Part shown: one piece after another, positions 48,218-58,200 of the stretch
Layout of the letters: every line of letters starts with the position of its first letter
Numbering within the stretch: position 1 is the stretch's first letter
Origin: Acidimicrobiales bacterium
Lineage (GTDB): Bacteria; Actinomycetota; Acidimicrobiia; Acidimicrobiales; SHLQ01
DNA: 64,000 nt
NCBI GenBank assembly: GCA_020629635.1
Contig: JAHDCX010000013.1
Location: 85,009-149,008 of the forward strand
Reading direction: 5' to 3'
Notes under the pieces: model-generated
The model's database searches: none
What the model was told of the DNA's origin: nothing
Seen by the model: only the letters and a program-made list of their open reading frames with translations
Position numbers and translations under genes: made by a program

Positions 48218-48368
48218 GGGGTCATCTCCGCTGGGGGTTTACGTCCGCATGGGAAAGGTACGGCACAAGTGTGGCGCGTGGCGACGCGCGTTTCACCTCT
48301 GCGAGAGTACATGGGCACCCCTCGCCTGCCAGCAGGGCCATTCTGACCACTCGGGAGGGTGAGCCACG

Positions 48369-49124
48369 ATGCCCAAACCCCGCCGCCGAATCGATGCAGT
48401 GCTCGTCGATCGCGGTCTTGCCACCTCCCGTGGGGAGGCCCGGGAGTTGATCGAGTCCGGACGCGTCACCGTCGACGGGGCCCCCGCCTGGAAGCCGACT
48501 CGCCAGGTCGCGGCCGGGCAGGCCATCGAAGTGTTGGGTCCGCCGCGACGCTGGGTTGGGCGCGGCGCAGAGAAGCTGCTCACTGCGCTCGATGCCTTCA
48601 GTTGTGATCCCGCGGAGCGGCGCTGCCTCGATGCTGGCTCGTCGACCGGTGGGTTCACCGACGTGCTCGTCCAGCGTGGAGCCGCCGAGGTGGTGGCGGT
48701 CGATGTCGGGACAAATCAGCTCCACGAGCGTCTTCGACGCCACACGTCGGTCACCTCGCTCGAGCAAACCGACATTCGTTCGGACGTCATCGACGACTTG
48801 GCTCCGTTCTCACTGATCGTCGCCGATCTCTCGTTCATCTCCACGATCGGATTGCTGCCACGATTCTCGTCTCTCCTGGCCGATTCCGGTGATCTCATCG
48901 TTCTGGTGAAGCCGCAGTTCGAGGCAGGGCGTCAGGCGGTTTCGAAGGGACGGGGGATTGTGCGAGACCCGTCGGTGTGGATCGAGGTGCTGCATTCACT
49001 GATCGACCGGGCGCCGGATGCGGGACTTGCCGTCGAAGATCTGGCGATCTCCCCGATTCGGGGAGGTAAGGGGAACGTCGAGTTTCTCGCTCATCTGCGC
49101 CAGGCGGACATACTGGAGGTGTGA
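48369..49124 (+). CDS. tlyA: TlyA-family 23S/16S rRNA 2'-O-methyltransferase
   Basis: A 251-residue protein with an N-terminal S4 domain (RIDAVLVDRGLATSRGEARE) and an FtsJ-like methyltransferase domain: CLDAGSSTGGFTDVLVQRGA binds S-adenosylmethionine, then VAVDVGTNQLHERLR, ADLSFISTIGLLP and VKPQFEAGR. In mycobacteria TlyA methylates ribose in 16S and 23S rRNA and its loss gives capreomycin resistance. GGAGGG lies about 10 bases before the ATG. The stop overlaps the nadK start as GTGA. Confidence 0.92.
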   Translation: MPKPRRRIDAVLVDRGLATSRGEARELIESGRVTVDGAPAWKPTRQVAAGQAIEVLGPPRRWVGRGAEKLLTALDAFSCDPAERRCLDAGSSTGGFTDVLVQRGAAEVVAVDVGTNQLHERLRRHTSVTSLEQTDIRSDVIDDLAPFSLIVADLSFISTIGLLPRFSSLLADSGDLIVLVKPQFEAGRQAVSKGRGIVRDPSVWIEVLHSLIDRAPDAGLAVEDLAISPIRGGKGNVEFLAHLRQADILEV

Positions 49125-50002
49125 GCAACACCTCTGCGATCGACGGATCCACGACCCGGTCGGCGCAGATCGGATTCGTCCTCCACGGAGCCGACGATGA
49201 TGCGCTGCGCCATGCCGAGCGTCTCGCCGGAGATCTCCGCTCGCGGGGACATCGAGTCGTTGCGTTGGTCGAAGACGCACGTCGGACGACCAACCTCGAG
49301 TGCGTCGAGCCAGAGTCGTTCGCCCACGACCTGGACCTTGCCGTGAGCCTGGGCGGCGATGGCACGATGCTCCGCACGGTTCGGCTGCTGGCAGGAGCCG
49401 ACGTCAGGATTCTCGGCGTGAATTTCGGCGATCTGGGCTATCTGACGGTCATCGAGCCCAACGAGCTCGAAGCTGCGGTCGAACGAACACTGTCCGGCGA
49501 CCACCAGATCGAATCCCGAATGCTGGTCTCCGGCACGATCGACGGCGATCCCGAGACGCTGCATGCGCTCAACGACATCGTCATCGAGCGTTCGCCGGGC
49601 GACACGACCGTCAGGATCGCCGTCGCAATCGACGGTATGCCGTTCACGACCTACGCCGCAGACGGGCTCATCGTCGCGAGCCCGACCGGGAGCACGGCAT
49701 ATGCGCTCTCGGCGCGAGGTCCGGTGGTCAGCCCGACCCATTCGTCCCTCCAGCTGACGCCCGTCAGCCCACACATGCTGTTTGACCGAACCATCGTTCT
49801 GGGGCCCGAAAGCGAGATCGAATTGACGGTCGACGGCCACCGGGAAGCCGTCGTGTCAGTGGACGGTCTTACGATGCGCAGCATGGAACCAGGTCAGCGA
49901 ATCGTCATCCGTCGGTCCGAGCGCACCGCCCGTCTCGTCACGTTCGGCCGACGAGACCATCTTGGCGTGCTCACCTCCAAGCTCGGACTTCGTGATCGAT
50001 GA
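49121..50002 (+). CDS. nadK: NAD kinase
   Basis: A 293-residue NAD kinase that makes NADP from NAD and ATP or polyphosphate. The GGDGT motif is in AVSLGGDGTMLRTV and the second block is FGDLGYLTV; the usual NE pair appears as LNDIVIER, and the glycine-rich SPTGSTAYALSARGP is intact. C-terminal VSVDG and RTARLVTFGRRD fit the family. GTG 49121 overlaps the tlyA stop, and its ribosome-binding site GGAGG is within the tlyA 3' end. Its own stop overlaps recN as ATGA. Confidence 0.94.
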   Translation: MSNTSAIDGSTTRSAQIGFVLHGADDDALRHAERLAGDLRSRGHRVVALVEDARRTTNLECVEPESFAHDLDLAVSLGGDGTMLRTVRLLAGADVRILGVNFGDLGYLTVIEPNELEAAVERTLSGDHQIESRMLVSGTIDGDPETLHALNDIVIERSPGDTTVRIAVAIDGMPFTTYAADGLIVASPTGSTAYALSARGPVVSPTHSSLQLTPVSPHMLFDRTIVLGPESEIELTVDGHREAVVSVDGLTMRSMEPGQRIVIRRSERTARLVTFGRRDHLGVLTSKLGLRDR

Positions 50003-51654
50003 GCAACGACAATCCCCCGCCGCTACCGGGTTCGGATGCTTCTGGTGCAGAACACCTCGATCTCCGAGGCCGCGTCCGGCTCGAGGAGCTCCACGTCCAG
50101 AATCTCGGCGTCATCGAAGATCTTTCCCTCGTCCTTCCCTCCGGAGCGATCGCCGTCACCGGCGAGACGGGGGCTGGCAAGACGATGGTCGTCGGCGCAA
50201 TTCAGCTCCTCATGGGCGGCCGAGCCGATCCCGACATGGTCCGCGTCGGCGCAGATGACGCCGTGGTTCAGGGGCGCTTTGTCGGCGATGGTGGTGAGGA
50301 GATCGTTGTCAAGCGAGTTGTCCCCGCCCAGGGCCGTTCGAGGGCGTATCTCGACGGTTCGCTCGCGACGGCATCGTCGCTTTCTGCTCGGATCGGGCCG
50401 CTCATCGACGTTCACGGCCAACACGATCAGCAGTCGCTGCTTCAGCCGGCGACGCAACGTGAGGCCCTCGATCGCTTTGGTTCGATCGACACCGAGGCGC
50501 TCCGGGATGCTCGGGCCGAAGTCGCAGCGATTCGGGCGGCAATGGAGGATCTCGGGGGCGACGCCACCGAACGCGCCCGCCAGATCGATCTCCTCGCCTA
50601 CCAGCTCGACGAGCTGAATGCCGCGAGCCTCGACGACCCCGACGAGGACGAGCACCTTCGCGTTCACGAAGATCGGTTGAGCTCCGCGTTCGACGATCGT
50701 GAGGCTGCGGCACGTCTCACCGAGCTCCTCGGAAGTGACGGCGACATCGCCGAAGGCCTGTCGATGGCGGCAACCGCAATCGATGGATCGTCGCTCTTCG
50801 ACGAACTGGCTGCTCGCCTCGCCACAGTTCAAGAAGAAGTGTCCGACCTCGCATCGACCGCTCGGGCAATGACCGAGTCGATCGTCGACGACGAAGAAGC
50901 CCGGAGCACGGTCCGGAGCCGTCGTCAGTTGCTCGCCGAGCTGCGACGCAAATACGGCCCGACACTGCACGATGTGATCGGCTACCGAGAGGATCTTCAG
51001 CGCCGGTTGCAGGATCTCCAAACGCATGAGACCCGCGCAGCGGCGCTCGAGGCAAGGCTGGTCACGGCAGAGGCGGAGCTCCGGATCGTGGAGGACCAGG
51101 TTCTCGGTGCACGTCGGGCGGTCGCCGAACCGCTCGCCCGGGCCGTCGAGACCGAGCTGTCGAAGCTCGCCATGCCCGATGCCCGTCTCGAGGTCACGGT
51201 GGAGGGCGCGGCCGGAGACGACGTTCGGCTGTTGCTGGCCGCCAACCCGGGGCTGCCATCCACCCCGATCGGCAAAGGCGCTTCGGGAGGCGAGCTCAGT
51301 CGCACCATGCTCGCACTTCGACTCGTGGTCGCCGGCGGTCCACCAATTCGGGTCTTCGACGAAGTCGACGCGGGCATCGGAGGAGAGACGGCGCGCGCCG
51401 TCGGCGAGGCGCTGGCCTCACTCGGAGACGGGCAAACGTTCGTCGTCACGCACCTCGCTCAGGTGGCGGCGATGGCCGACACACACGTGGTGATCGCCAA
51501 GTCCACCGATGGCTCCGACACGATCAGTCGTGTACGGGTTCTCAACGAGGACGAGCGGGTTGTCGAGGTCTCGCGGATGTTGTCGGGCTCGCCCGACAGC
51601 GGCGCAGCCCAAACTCATGCCGAGGAGCTGTTGCGCTCCGGACGCGCGGGATAG
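49999..51654 (+). CDS. recN: DNA repair protein RecN
   Basis: A 551-residue SMC-like ATPase of double-strand-break repair. Walker A is [15 protein letters not shown] ([16 protein letters not shown]), followed by [13 protein letters not shown]; a coiled coil fills about 140-350; the signature [17 protein letters not shown] and Walker [16 protein letters not shown] are near 420-460, with a D-loop and [11 protein letters not shown] at the end. Length is normal. ATG 49999 overlaps the nadK stop as ATGA. Gene order tlyA-nadK-recN is as in mycobacteria. Confidence 0.95.
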   Translation: MSNDNPPPLPGSDASGAEHLDLRGRVRLEELHVQNLGVIEDLSLVLPSGAIAVTGETGAGKTMVVGAIQLLMGGRADPDMVRVGADDAVVQGRFVGDGGEEIVVKRVVPAQGRSRAYLDGSLATASSLSARIGPLIDVHGQHDQQSLLQPATQREALDRFGSIDTEALRDARAEVAAIRAAMEDLGGDATERARQIDLLAYQLDELNAASLDDPDEDEHLRVHEDRLSSAFDDREAAARLTELLGSDGDIAEGLSMAATAIDGSSLFDELAARLATVQEEVSDLASTARAMTESIVDDEEARSTVRSRRQLLAELRRKYGPTLHDVIGYREDLQRRLQDLQTHETRAAALEARLVTAEAELRIVEDQVLGARRAVAEPLARAVETELSKLAMPDARLEVTVEGAAGDDVRLLLAANPGLPSTPIGKGASGGELSRTMLALRLVVAGGPPIRVFDEVDAGIGGETARAVGEALASLGDGQTFVVTHLAQVAAMADTHVVIAKSTDGSDTISRVRVLNEDERVVEVSRMLSGSPDSGAAQTHAEELLRSGRAG

Positions 51655-51657
51655 GGT
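51652..51657 (+). promoter_or_regulatory. candidate -10 hexamer (TAGGGT) overlapping the recN stop
   Basis: TAGGGT begins with the recN stop codon (TAG) and ends 8 bases before the GTG at 51666 of pyrG, so pyrG may have its own near-leaderless promoter. Confidence 0.38.
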
Positions 51658-51665
51658 GTGATCCC

Positions 51666-53309
51666 GTGACCAAACATGTCTTCGTCACCGGCGGGGTGGC
51701 CAGTTCGCTTGGCAAGGGACTCACGGCATCGGCGCTCGGCCGACTCCTCAAGGCGCGAGGAATGCGGGTGACGATGCAGAAGCTCGACCCGTATCTCAAC
51801 GTCGACCCGGGAACGATGAACCCGTTCGAGCACGGCGAGGTCTTCGTGACCGACGATGGCGGCGAGACCGACCTCGATCTCGGGCACTACGAGCGGTTCA
51901 TCGACGAGAACCTGACCCGGCAGTCCAACGCAACGACCGGCAGCATCTACTCCACCGTGATCGCCGCCGAACGCAAAGGCGTCTATCTCGGCAAGACGGT
52001 GCAGGTCATCCCGCACATCACCGATGAGATCAAGAATCGCATCCGACAGCTCACCTCCGACGACACCGACGTCGTCATCACCGAGGTCGGCGGCACCGTC
52101 GGGGATATCGAGATCCTTCCGTTCCTCGAGGCCATACGTCAGCTTCGCCTCGACATCGGCCCCGAGAACGTGTTCTACCTCCACGTGACGCTGGTGCCGT
52201 TCATCGGCCCGAGCGGCGAGCAGAAGACGAAGCCGACGCAACACAGCGTCACCGAACTCCGCAGTCGGGGCATCCAACCCGACGCCATCGTCTGCCGAAG
52301 CGACGAACCGATCAGCGACGAACTCAAGCGAAAAATCTCACGGCTCTGCGACGTCCCCGTCGCAGGGGTCGTGAACGCCGCAGACGCAGACTCCTTGTAC
52401 GAGATTCCCCTCGTACTCCACGACGAGAAGCTCGATCGATTCATCTGCGATCACCTCCGACTCGACGCACCGGAAGCGGATCTCTCCGAATGGCGTGAGC
52501 TCGTCGAGCGTGTGTACTCGACGGAGCACACCGTTCGAATCGGACTCATCGGCAAGTATGTTTCGCTGATCGATGCCTACTTGTCGGTGGTCGAAGCACT
52601 GCGCCATGCGGGGATCCATCACGGGTCGAACATCGAGATCGATTGGATCCAGGCCGAAGAGGTCGAAGGGCTCCTGGTGGACCGAATCCGTCATCTCGAC
52701 GGCATCGTGATTCCGGGTGGTTTCGGCGAGCGCGGCACCGAAGGCAAGATGGCCGCAGCGGCCTACGCCCGCGAGCACGCGATTCCGTGCCTCGGCATCT
52801 GCCTCGGACTCCAAGTGATGACCATCGAGTACGCCCGCAACGTGCTCGGGCTTTCTGCGGCGAACAGCCTCGAGTTCGACCCTCAGACGCCGCACCCAGT
52901 CATCCATCTCATGGAAGATCAACACCACGTGTCTGAAAAAGGCGGAACGATGCGGCTCGGCGCCTATGTCGCTCAGCTCGCTCCGGGCTCAAAGGTCGCC
53001 AAGGCCTACGGAGAAGAGGTCGTCTCCGAGCGCCACCGACACCGTTACGAATTCAACTCGAAGTACGCGGGTCGGTTTGACGATGGCGACTTCTGGACCT
53101 CGGGTGAGTCGCCCGATGGTCGCCTTGTCGAGTTCATCGAACTTCGCTCCCACCCCTTCTGGGTCGCCACCCAGGCTCACCCCGAGTTCAAGAGCCGCCC
53201 CACTCGACCGGCGCCACTCTTCGACGCCTTCATCGCTGCGGCAATGGATCGGGCGACGGGCCGAAACCCCCAACTTCCGTCGATCGACGTCACCGAATCG
53301 ATGCAATGA
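51666..53309 (+). CDS. pyrG: CTP synthase
   Basis: A 547-residue CTP synthase, UTP to CTP with glutamine. The synthase half starts [20 protein letters not shown] and has [19 protein letters not shown] and [10 protein letters not shown]; the glutaminase half has the nucleophile Cys in [11 protein letters not shown], oxyanion loop GGFGERG, and the final HPE triad in [14 protein letters not shown] 51666 gives the standard N-terminus. It starts 11 bases after recN. Its stop overlaps the Nudix gene as ATGA. Confidence 0.96.
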   Translation: MTKHVFVTGGVASSLGKGLTASALGRLLKARGMRVTMQKLDPYLNVDPGTMNPFEHGEVFVTDDGGETDLDLGHYERFIDENLTRQSNATTGSIYSTVIAAERKGVYLGKTVQVIPHITDEIKNRIRQLTSDDTDVVITEVGGTVGDIEILPFLEAIRQLRLDIGPENVFYLHVTLVPFIGPSGEQKTKPTQHSVTELRSRGIQPDAIVCRSDEPISDELKRKISRLCDVPVAGVVNAADADSLYEIPLVLHDEKLDRFICDHLRLDAPEADLSEWRELVERVYSTEHTVRIGLIGKYVSLIDAYLSVVEALRHAGIHHGSNIEIDWIQAEEVEGLLVDRIRHLDGIVIPGGFGERGTEGKMAAAAYAREHAIPCLGICLGLQVMTIEYARNVLGLSAANSLEFDPQTPHPVIHLMEDQHHVSEKGGTMRLGAYVAQLAPGSKVAKAYGEEVVSERHRHRYEFNSKYAGRFDDGDFWTSGESPDGRLVEFIELRSHPFWVATQAHPEFKSRPTRPAPLFDAFIAAAMDRATGRNPQLPSIDVTESMQ

Positions 53310-53842
53310 GCGCCTTCCGGTGGCTGGCCGACCGCGTCGTCCATCGCGGGGTGATCATCACGACCGTTGAAGCCGATTTCGACGGGCCGACGGGCACCTT
53401 CGGACGCGACATCGTCCGCCACCCTGGTGCCGTGGCCGCAGTGCCGCTCGACGGCGACGAGGTTCTGCTCGTGCGCCAGTATCGGCCGGCGATCGACGCC
53501 GAAACCCTCGAGATCCCTGCCGGTTTGCGCGACGTGGAAGGCGAGGCCACCGACGAAACCGTTCGCCGCGAACTGGTCGAAGAGATCGGTATGGCCGCGG
53601 GCACACTGGAGTTCCTCGGCGCCTTTCACAACTCCGTCGGGTTCAGCGACGAGCAGATTCACTGCTTCGTTGCCACGGACCTTTCCCCCGTCGAACGATT
53701 GGTGACCGACAGCCCTGAAGAACAAGCGATGACGGTCGTACGAATGCGGCTCGAGGACGCCATCGCGGCAGTCGAGGACGGACGCATCACCGACGCGAAG
53801 ACCGCTGTCGCACTGTTGATGGTCGACCGCCGTCGCCGGTGA
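53306..53842 (+). CDS. Nudix hydrolase, ADP-ribose pyrophosphatase type
   Basis: A 178-residue Nudix protein. The Nudix box G-x5-E-x7-REUxEExGU is in [20 protein letters not shown] followed by EIGM. Preceding [27 protein letters not shown] (quoted in parts) is typical of ADP-ribose pyrophosphatases, which split ADP-ribose to AMP and ribose 5-phosphate. The mycobacterial homologue (Rv1700) also lies between pyrG and xerD. ATG 53306 and the downstream xerD GTG both overlap neighbouring stops by 4 bases. Confidence 0.92.
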   Translation: MSAFRWLADRVVHRGVIITTVEADFDGPTGTFGRDIVRHPGAVAAVPLDGDEVLLVRQYRPAIDAETLEIPAGLRDVEGEATDETVRRELVEEIGMAAGTLEFLGAFHNSVGFSDEQIHCFVATDLSPVERLVTDSPEEQAMTVVRMRLEDAIAAVEDGRITDAKTAVALLMVDRRRR

Positions 53843-54768
53843 CAACCGATCGCCTTCCTGTCGAGATCGAGGACTATCTCGCTCATCTCGCCGTGGAGCG
53901 AGGGCGAGCGCCGAACACGGTTGAGGCCTACCGCCGAGATCTCCTGCGGTACACGCGCTGGCTTGGACCGCGCTCGGTACGCGACGTTGGCTCCGCCGAC
54001 ATACGTTCGTACCGGAAGGTCCTCGACGATTCTGGTCTGGCTACGTCCTCATTGGCTCGGGCCATGACGTCAGTTCGCGGTCTCCATCGCTGGCTGGTGG
54101 CCGAAGGCGTTCGCAGCGAAGACCCAACGGCAGATGTCGAGACCGATCGGGTGCCAAAGCGTCTCCCGAAGGCGCTGCGTGAGGACGAGATCAACGCGCT
54201 TCTCGAGGCCACACGCGGTTCGACACCGGCTGAACGTCGTGATCTCGCAATCATCGAAACCCTGTACGGAACCGGCATGCGAATCTCGGAGTGTGTCCAG
54301 CTCTCCATCGATGATCTCGATCTCGACGCGTCGCTGATGCGAATCACGGGAAAGGGCAACAAGCAACGACTCGTGCCGATTGGCCGATGCGCGGAGGAGT
54401 CGCTTCGAGCCTGGTTCGCCGTCGAAGGACGATCAGCGTTCTCACCGGAGCGGTGGCGTTCTCGGGACGACGAGCGGGCCGTGTTTCTCAACCGACGCGG
54501 CGGTCGCCTGTCTCGTCAAGGGATGTGGGGGGTCGTACGCAAGCATGGTCGTGCCGTCGGTCTCGGAGCGAAGCTGAGCCCACACGTTCTGCGACACAGC
54601 TGCGCGACTCACATGCTCGACCACGGCGCGGACATCCGAACTGTGCAAGAACTACTCGGGCACGCGTCGGTTTCGACCACGCAGATCTATACCGGGGTGT
54701 CCCAAGATCTGCTTCTCCGCACCTATCGCAGCGCCCATCCACGGGCGACGAGATCGGAAACCTCATGA
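53839..54768 (+). CDS. xerD: tyrosine recombinase XerD
   Basis: A 309-residue tyrosine recombinase. The N-terminal SAM-like domain has YLAHLAVERGRAPNTVEAYR; the catalytic Arg is in GTGMRISECVQL, Lys in ITGKGNKQRLVP, HVLRHSCATHML supplies His and Arg, LGHASVSTTQIYT the last His and the Tyr nucleophile. With XerC it resolves chromosome dimers at dif. Position between the Nudix and pyrG genes, as in mycobacteria, argues for XerD rather than a phage integrase. GTG 53839 overlaps the Nudix stop (GTGA). Confidence 0.93.
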   Translation: MTTDRLPVEIEDYLAHLAVERGRAPNTVEAYRRDLLRYTRWLGPRSVRDVGSADIRSYRKVLDDSGLATSSLARAMTSVRGLHRWLVAEGVRSEDPTADVETDRVPKRLPKALREDEINALLEATRGSTPAERRDLAIIETLYGTGMRISECVQLSIDDLDLDASLMRITGKGNKQRLVPIGRCAEESLRAWFAVEGRSAFSPERWRSRDDERAVFLNRRGGRLSRQGMWGVVRKHGRAVGLGAKLSPHVLRHSCATHMLDHGADIRTVQELLGHASVSTTQIYTGVSQDLLLRTYRSAHPRATRSETS

Positions 54769-55277
54769 GCGCCGTGTGGCATCTGACGCGCCGATTCGTC
54801 GGGTCTCTCTGGCCGTTCAGGCCCCCTTCTGCTCATCGCGATTGGGTTGCTGGCATCCTCTTGCCTGGAGAGCTCGAGCTGTGGAATCGAATGAATGCCG
54901 CGGATCAACGCCACAGCTACGCGGTCGCACGCCGAGTGGAGCAGGCCATCGAGGCGCCCCGAGAGGTGTTGGCCGCTGCGTTGCTCCACGACGTCGGCAA
55001 GATCGAGGCGCATCTCGGCACCTTCTTTCGGGTTGCGGCCACGCTGTCGGCGGCCGTCGCCGGCCGAGAGACAGCTGAGCTCTGGGTTCGCTCGTCGGGC
55101 ATCACCCGTCGCATCGGCCTCTACCTTCGTCATCCCCAGATTGGGGGCGACCTTCTCCAGATGGCGGGAGCCGACCCGCTCACCTCGAGCTGGGCTCGGG
55201 AACATCATCTCCCGGAGGGCGACTGGACCGTGCCGGTCGACTTCGGCCGAGCGCTGCGTGACGCAGACGACGACTGA
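54765..55277 (+). CDS. HD-domain phosphohydrolase-like protein
   Basis: A 170-residue protein with an HD domain: RHSYAVARRVEQAIEAPREV, then AAALLHDVGKIEAHLG with the metal-binding HD pair. A second His is in WAREHHLPEG. The N-terminus has a short hydrophobic or amphipathic stretch (HLTRRFVGSLWPF). HD proteins of this size hydrolyse nucleotides or cyclic nucleotides; the substrate is not known. ATG 54765 overlaps the xerD stop as ATGA, making it the last of a chain of four genes with 4-base overlaps (pyrG, Nudix, xerD, HD). Confidence 0.8.
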   Translation: MSAVWHLTRRFVGSLWPFRPPSAHRDWVAGILLPGELELWNRMNAADQRHSYAVARRVEQAIEAPREVLAAALLHDVGKIEAHLGTFFRVAATLSAAVAGRETAELWVRSSGITRRIGLYLRHPQIGGDLLQMAGADPLTSSWAREHHLPEGDWTVPVDFGRALRDADDD

Positions 55278-55279
55278 CG

Positions 55280-58200
55280 TCAGTTGACGGTGATCACCGT
55301 CGTGGTGGTGTCCGTTCCCGCAGCGTCGGTCACCGTGAGCGTCACCGTGTAGCTCCCAGGACTCGGGTAGTCCACACGCGGAGAGTCCGGGAGTCCGTTG
55401 ACGACCGTTCCGCCTCCGAAGTCCCAGACGAGCGTCGCGCCGGCCAGAGCCGTCGACGTGTCCGTGAAACGAATCCGTTGTGGCGCGGCCGAATCGACCC
55501 AGGTAAAGGACGCTGTTGGACTGTACGTATTGACGGTGACCGTGACGGGAAACGCAGCGCTCGTTCCGACCGCGTTCGCCGCGACGACGGTGCCGGTGTA
55601 GGTGCCGTTGGCAGGGAACGAGAATGTCGGCGCCGCAGTGCCAGCGCCGGCCGTGATCGTTCCACCCGGGATGGACCACGTCCACCCGGTCGGCGAGTTC
55701 GTCGCTGCTCCGGTGAGCGTCACGGCGCCGACGCCGGCCGGGGCCGTGACGACGCTGGTGACGGTGGGCGGAAGGTCGTCGACGACGACGGTGACGCTGA
55801 AGGCCGCCGAAGTTCCGTCGGCATTGGCCGCGGTCACGGACCCGGTGTACGTGCCGTTTGTCGTGAAGACCAAGGTCGGGCTGGACGTCGTGGCCCCGCT
55901 CGTGATCGTCCCGCCGGGAATCGCCCAGGTCCACGACGTCGGGCTGTTGGTCGCCGTGCCAGAAAGCACGACCGACCCACCTGCGTTGGATGTCTCGGAC
56001 ACCGCGGTGACAACCGGCGGCATCAGGATCGTGACGGTGAAGGTGACGGTCTCGGGCGCGGACGCACCGACGGCGTTCGAGGCGACGGCTTCGGCCGTGT
56101 AGGTACCTGGGGCGCCGTAGGTCAGCGTGGGCGACGACGTCGTGCCTCCGCTGATCGTGGCGCCAGGGGCTTGCCAAGACCAGCTCGTTGGACTGTTCGT
56201 GGCGACTGCGGCAAGCTCCACCTCACCGCCGCTGTTGGCGACAACGTTGATCGTCGTGATTTCTGGAGGTTCGGGAACGGTCACCGTGAAGGTCTTCGTG
56301 AGCGAATCGGTGACGCCCACGCTGTTCTCGACGGTCAGCGTGATGTCGTAGTCGCCTGAGGATCCAAACGTGAAGATTGGGGTGGGCGTGGCCAAACCAC
56401 TTGCGTTGATGGGCGAGGGGCTTGCGGACCAGGAGTATGCGACGGTTGCTGTCGAGGTGCTGCCGTCACACGCCACACCGGCCTGGAGCACCTGGCAGGA
56501 GAAGTCGGCGACAGGAGGGGCCACCTGGACGGTCACGACTTCTGTTGTCGTACTCGAACCACCGGCATTCGCGACGGTCAGCCGGACCGTGTACGTGTCG
56601 CCGACCGCGTAGGTGTGCTGTGGGTTCTGCGATGTGGACGTCGTGCCATCGCCGAACTCCCAGAGCCAACTGGTCGGTGTGTTGGTCGACGTGTCGGTGA
56701 ACTGCGCGGTGAGGCCAGAGGTCACTGTGGCAAAGCTGGCGGTCGGCGCCTCGGCCAAGACCAACGGGGTGGAAACCGGGGACGAGGACCCTGCGGCGTT
56801 GGTTGCGATCAACGTGACGGTGTAGTTCCCCGGGAGTGCGTAGGTCTTGCTCGGATTCTGCGCCGTGGAGGAGGTGCCGTCGCCGAAGTCCCACTGCCAC
56901 GATGTCGGGCCGTTCGTCGAGGTGTCCGCGAACTCAACCGCCAACTCATCGACGTCGACGGAGAAGCCAGCGACCGGCGGATCGATCACGATGATCGTCT
57001 TGGTAACCGTGTCAGAGCCAGAGACGTTGGAGACCGTCAGGCTGACCTCATATGTACCCGGCGTCGAGAACGCATGCGGAGGGCTCTGTGCCGAGGATCC
57101 GGAACCGTCGCCAAAGTCCCACTGCCAGGATGCGGGATCATTCTGAGAGGTGTCAGTGAACTGAATGACCGCGTTGACCGGAACGGTCGCGTTCGAGATC
57201 GTGAACGCAGCGATCGGCGGATCAGGTGGCGGCGGTGAGACGGTGACGGTCTTGCTCGTCTCGTCAGTTCCAGCGTCGTTGGCGACGGTGAGCGTCACCC
57301 GGTAGGTCCCTGGGCTGTCCCACGCGTGCACCACGTTGGCGCCTTGCGCGGTGCTGTTGTCTCCGAACTCCCACGACACCGAGGTGGGATTGTTCAACGA
57401 AAGACTCGTAAAGTTGAGCTCCTCGCCGACAATCGCCTGCAGCGCAGACTCGCTGAATCGGGCGACCGGGGGGATGACACTCGGCTCGACGACAATGTCC
57501 GCGAAGGTCTCGTCGGAGCCGGCGCTGTTGGAGACGAGAAGTCGAATTCGATAGGTGCCGGGCTCGTCCCACGCATGGCGGACGTCAGTTCCCAGCCCGG
57601 TTTCGCCATCGTCGAAATCCCACGACGTCGAGGTGGGCGAGTTCGTGGACTCGCTCGCGAGCACAACGCTCTGGCCGGTCTGCACGACTCGGGGGAATCC
57701 GCCAATGATGGCTTCGGGTGGCCGTACCGCTTCGACGACGGTCACGGTTGCACGGGTGCTGTCCGAGCCGGCGGCGTTCGCTGCGGTCAGCTCGACGATG
57801 TACTCCCCTGGCTCCCCGTACTCGTGCTCGACCACTGCGCCCGATGCCTGTGTTCCGTCCCCGAGGTCCCACAGCAGCGTGTCCGCATCACCGGTCGATC
57901 GATCCGTGAACACAATGGTTTCGCCAACTTCGATGGTTCCCGATCGGAAACTGAAGAAGGCAGTCGGTTCGGTCAACACATCGACGGCGAGCACCGTGAC
58001 CTCGAGGGACTGTGAGGATTCGTTGCCCGTCGCGTCGGTCACAAACAACGTCACCGTATAACTTCCCTCGACCTCCCAGGCCTTGGCGACCTCTGGGCCT
58101 TCGCCTCCGGTGCCATCCCCGAAGTCCCAGTTCCACGAGATCGGCGCCCCGGTTGAGGTGTCCGTGAAGACGACCGTCTCGCCGACGTTGACTTGATCCG

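Noticed and set aside
53839..54768. Phage integrase and thus a prophage or island boundary
   Set aside because: The gene lies in the conserved pyrG-Nudix-xerD order, with no tRNA attachment site, repeats or phage genes nearby.
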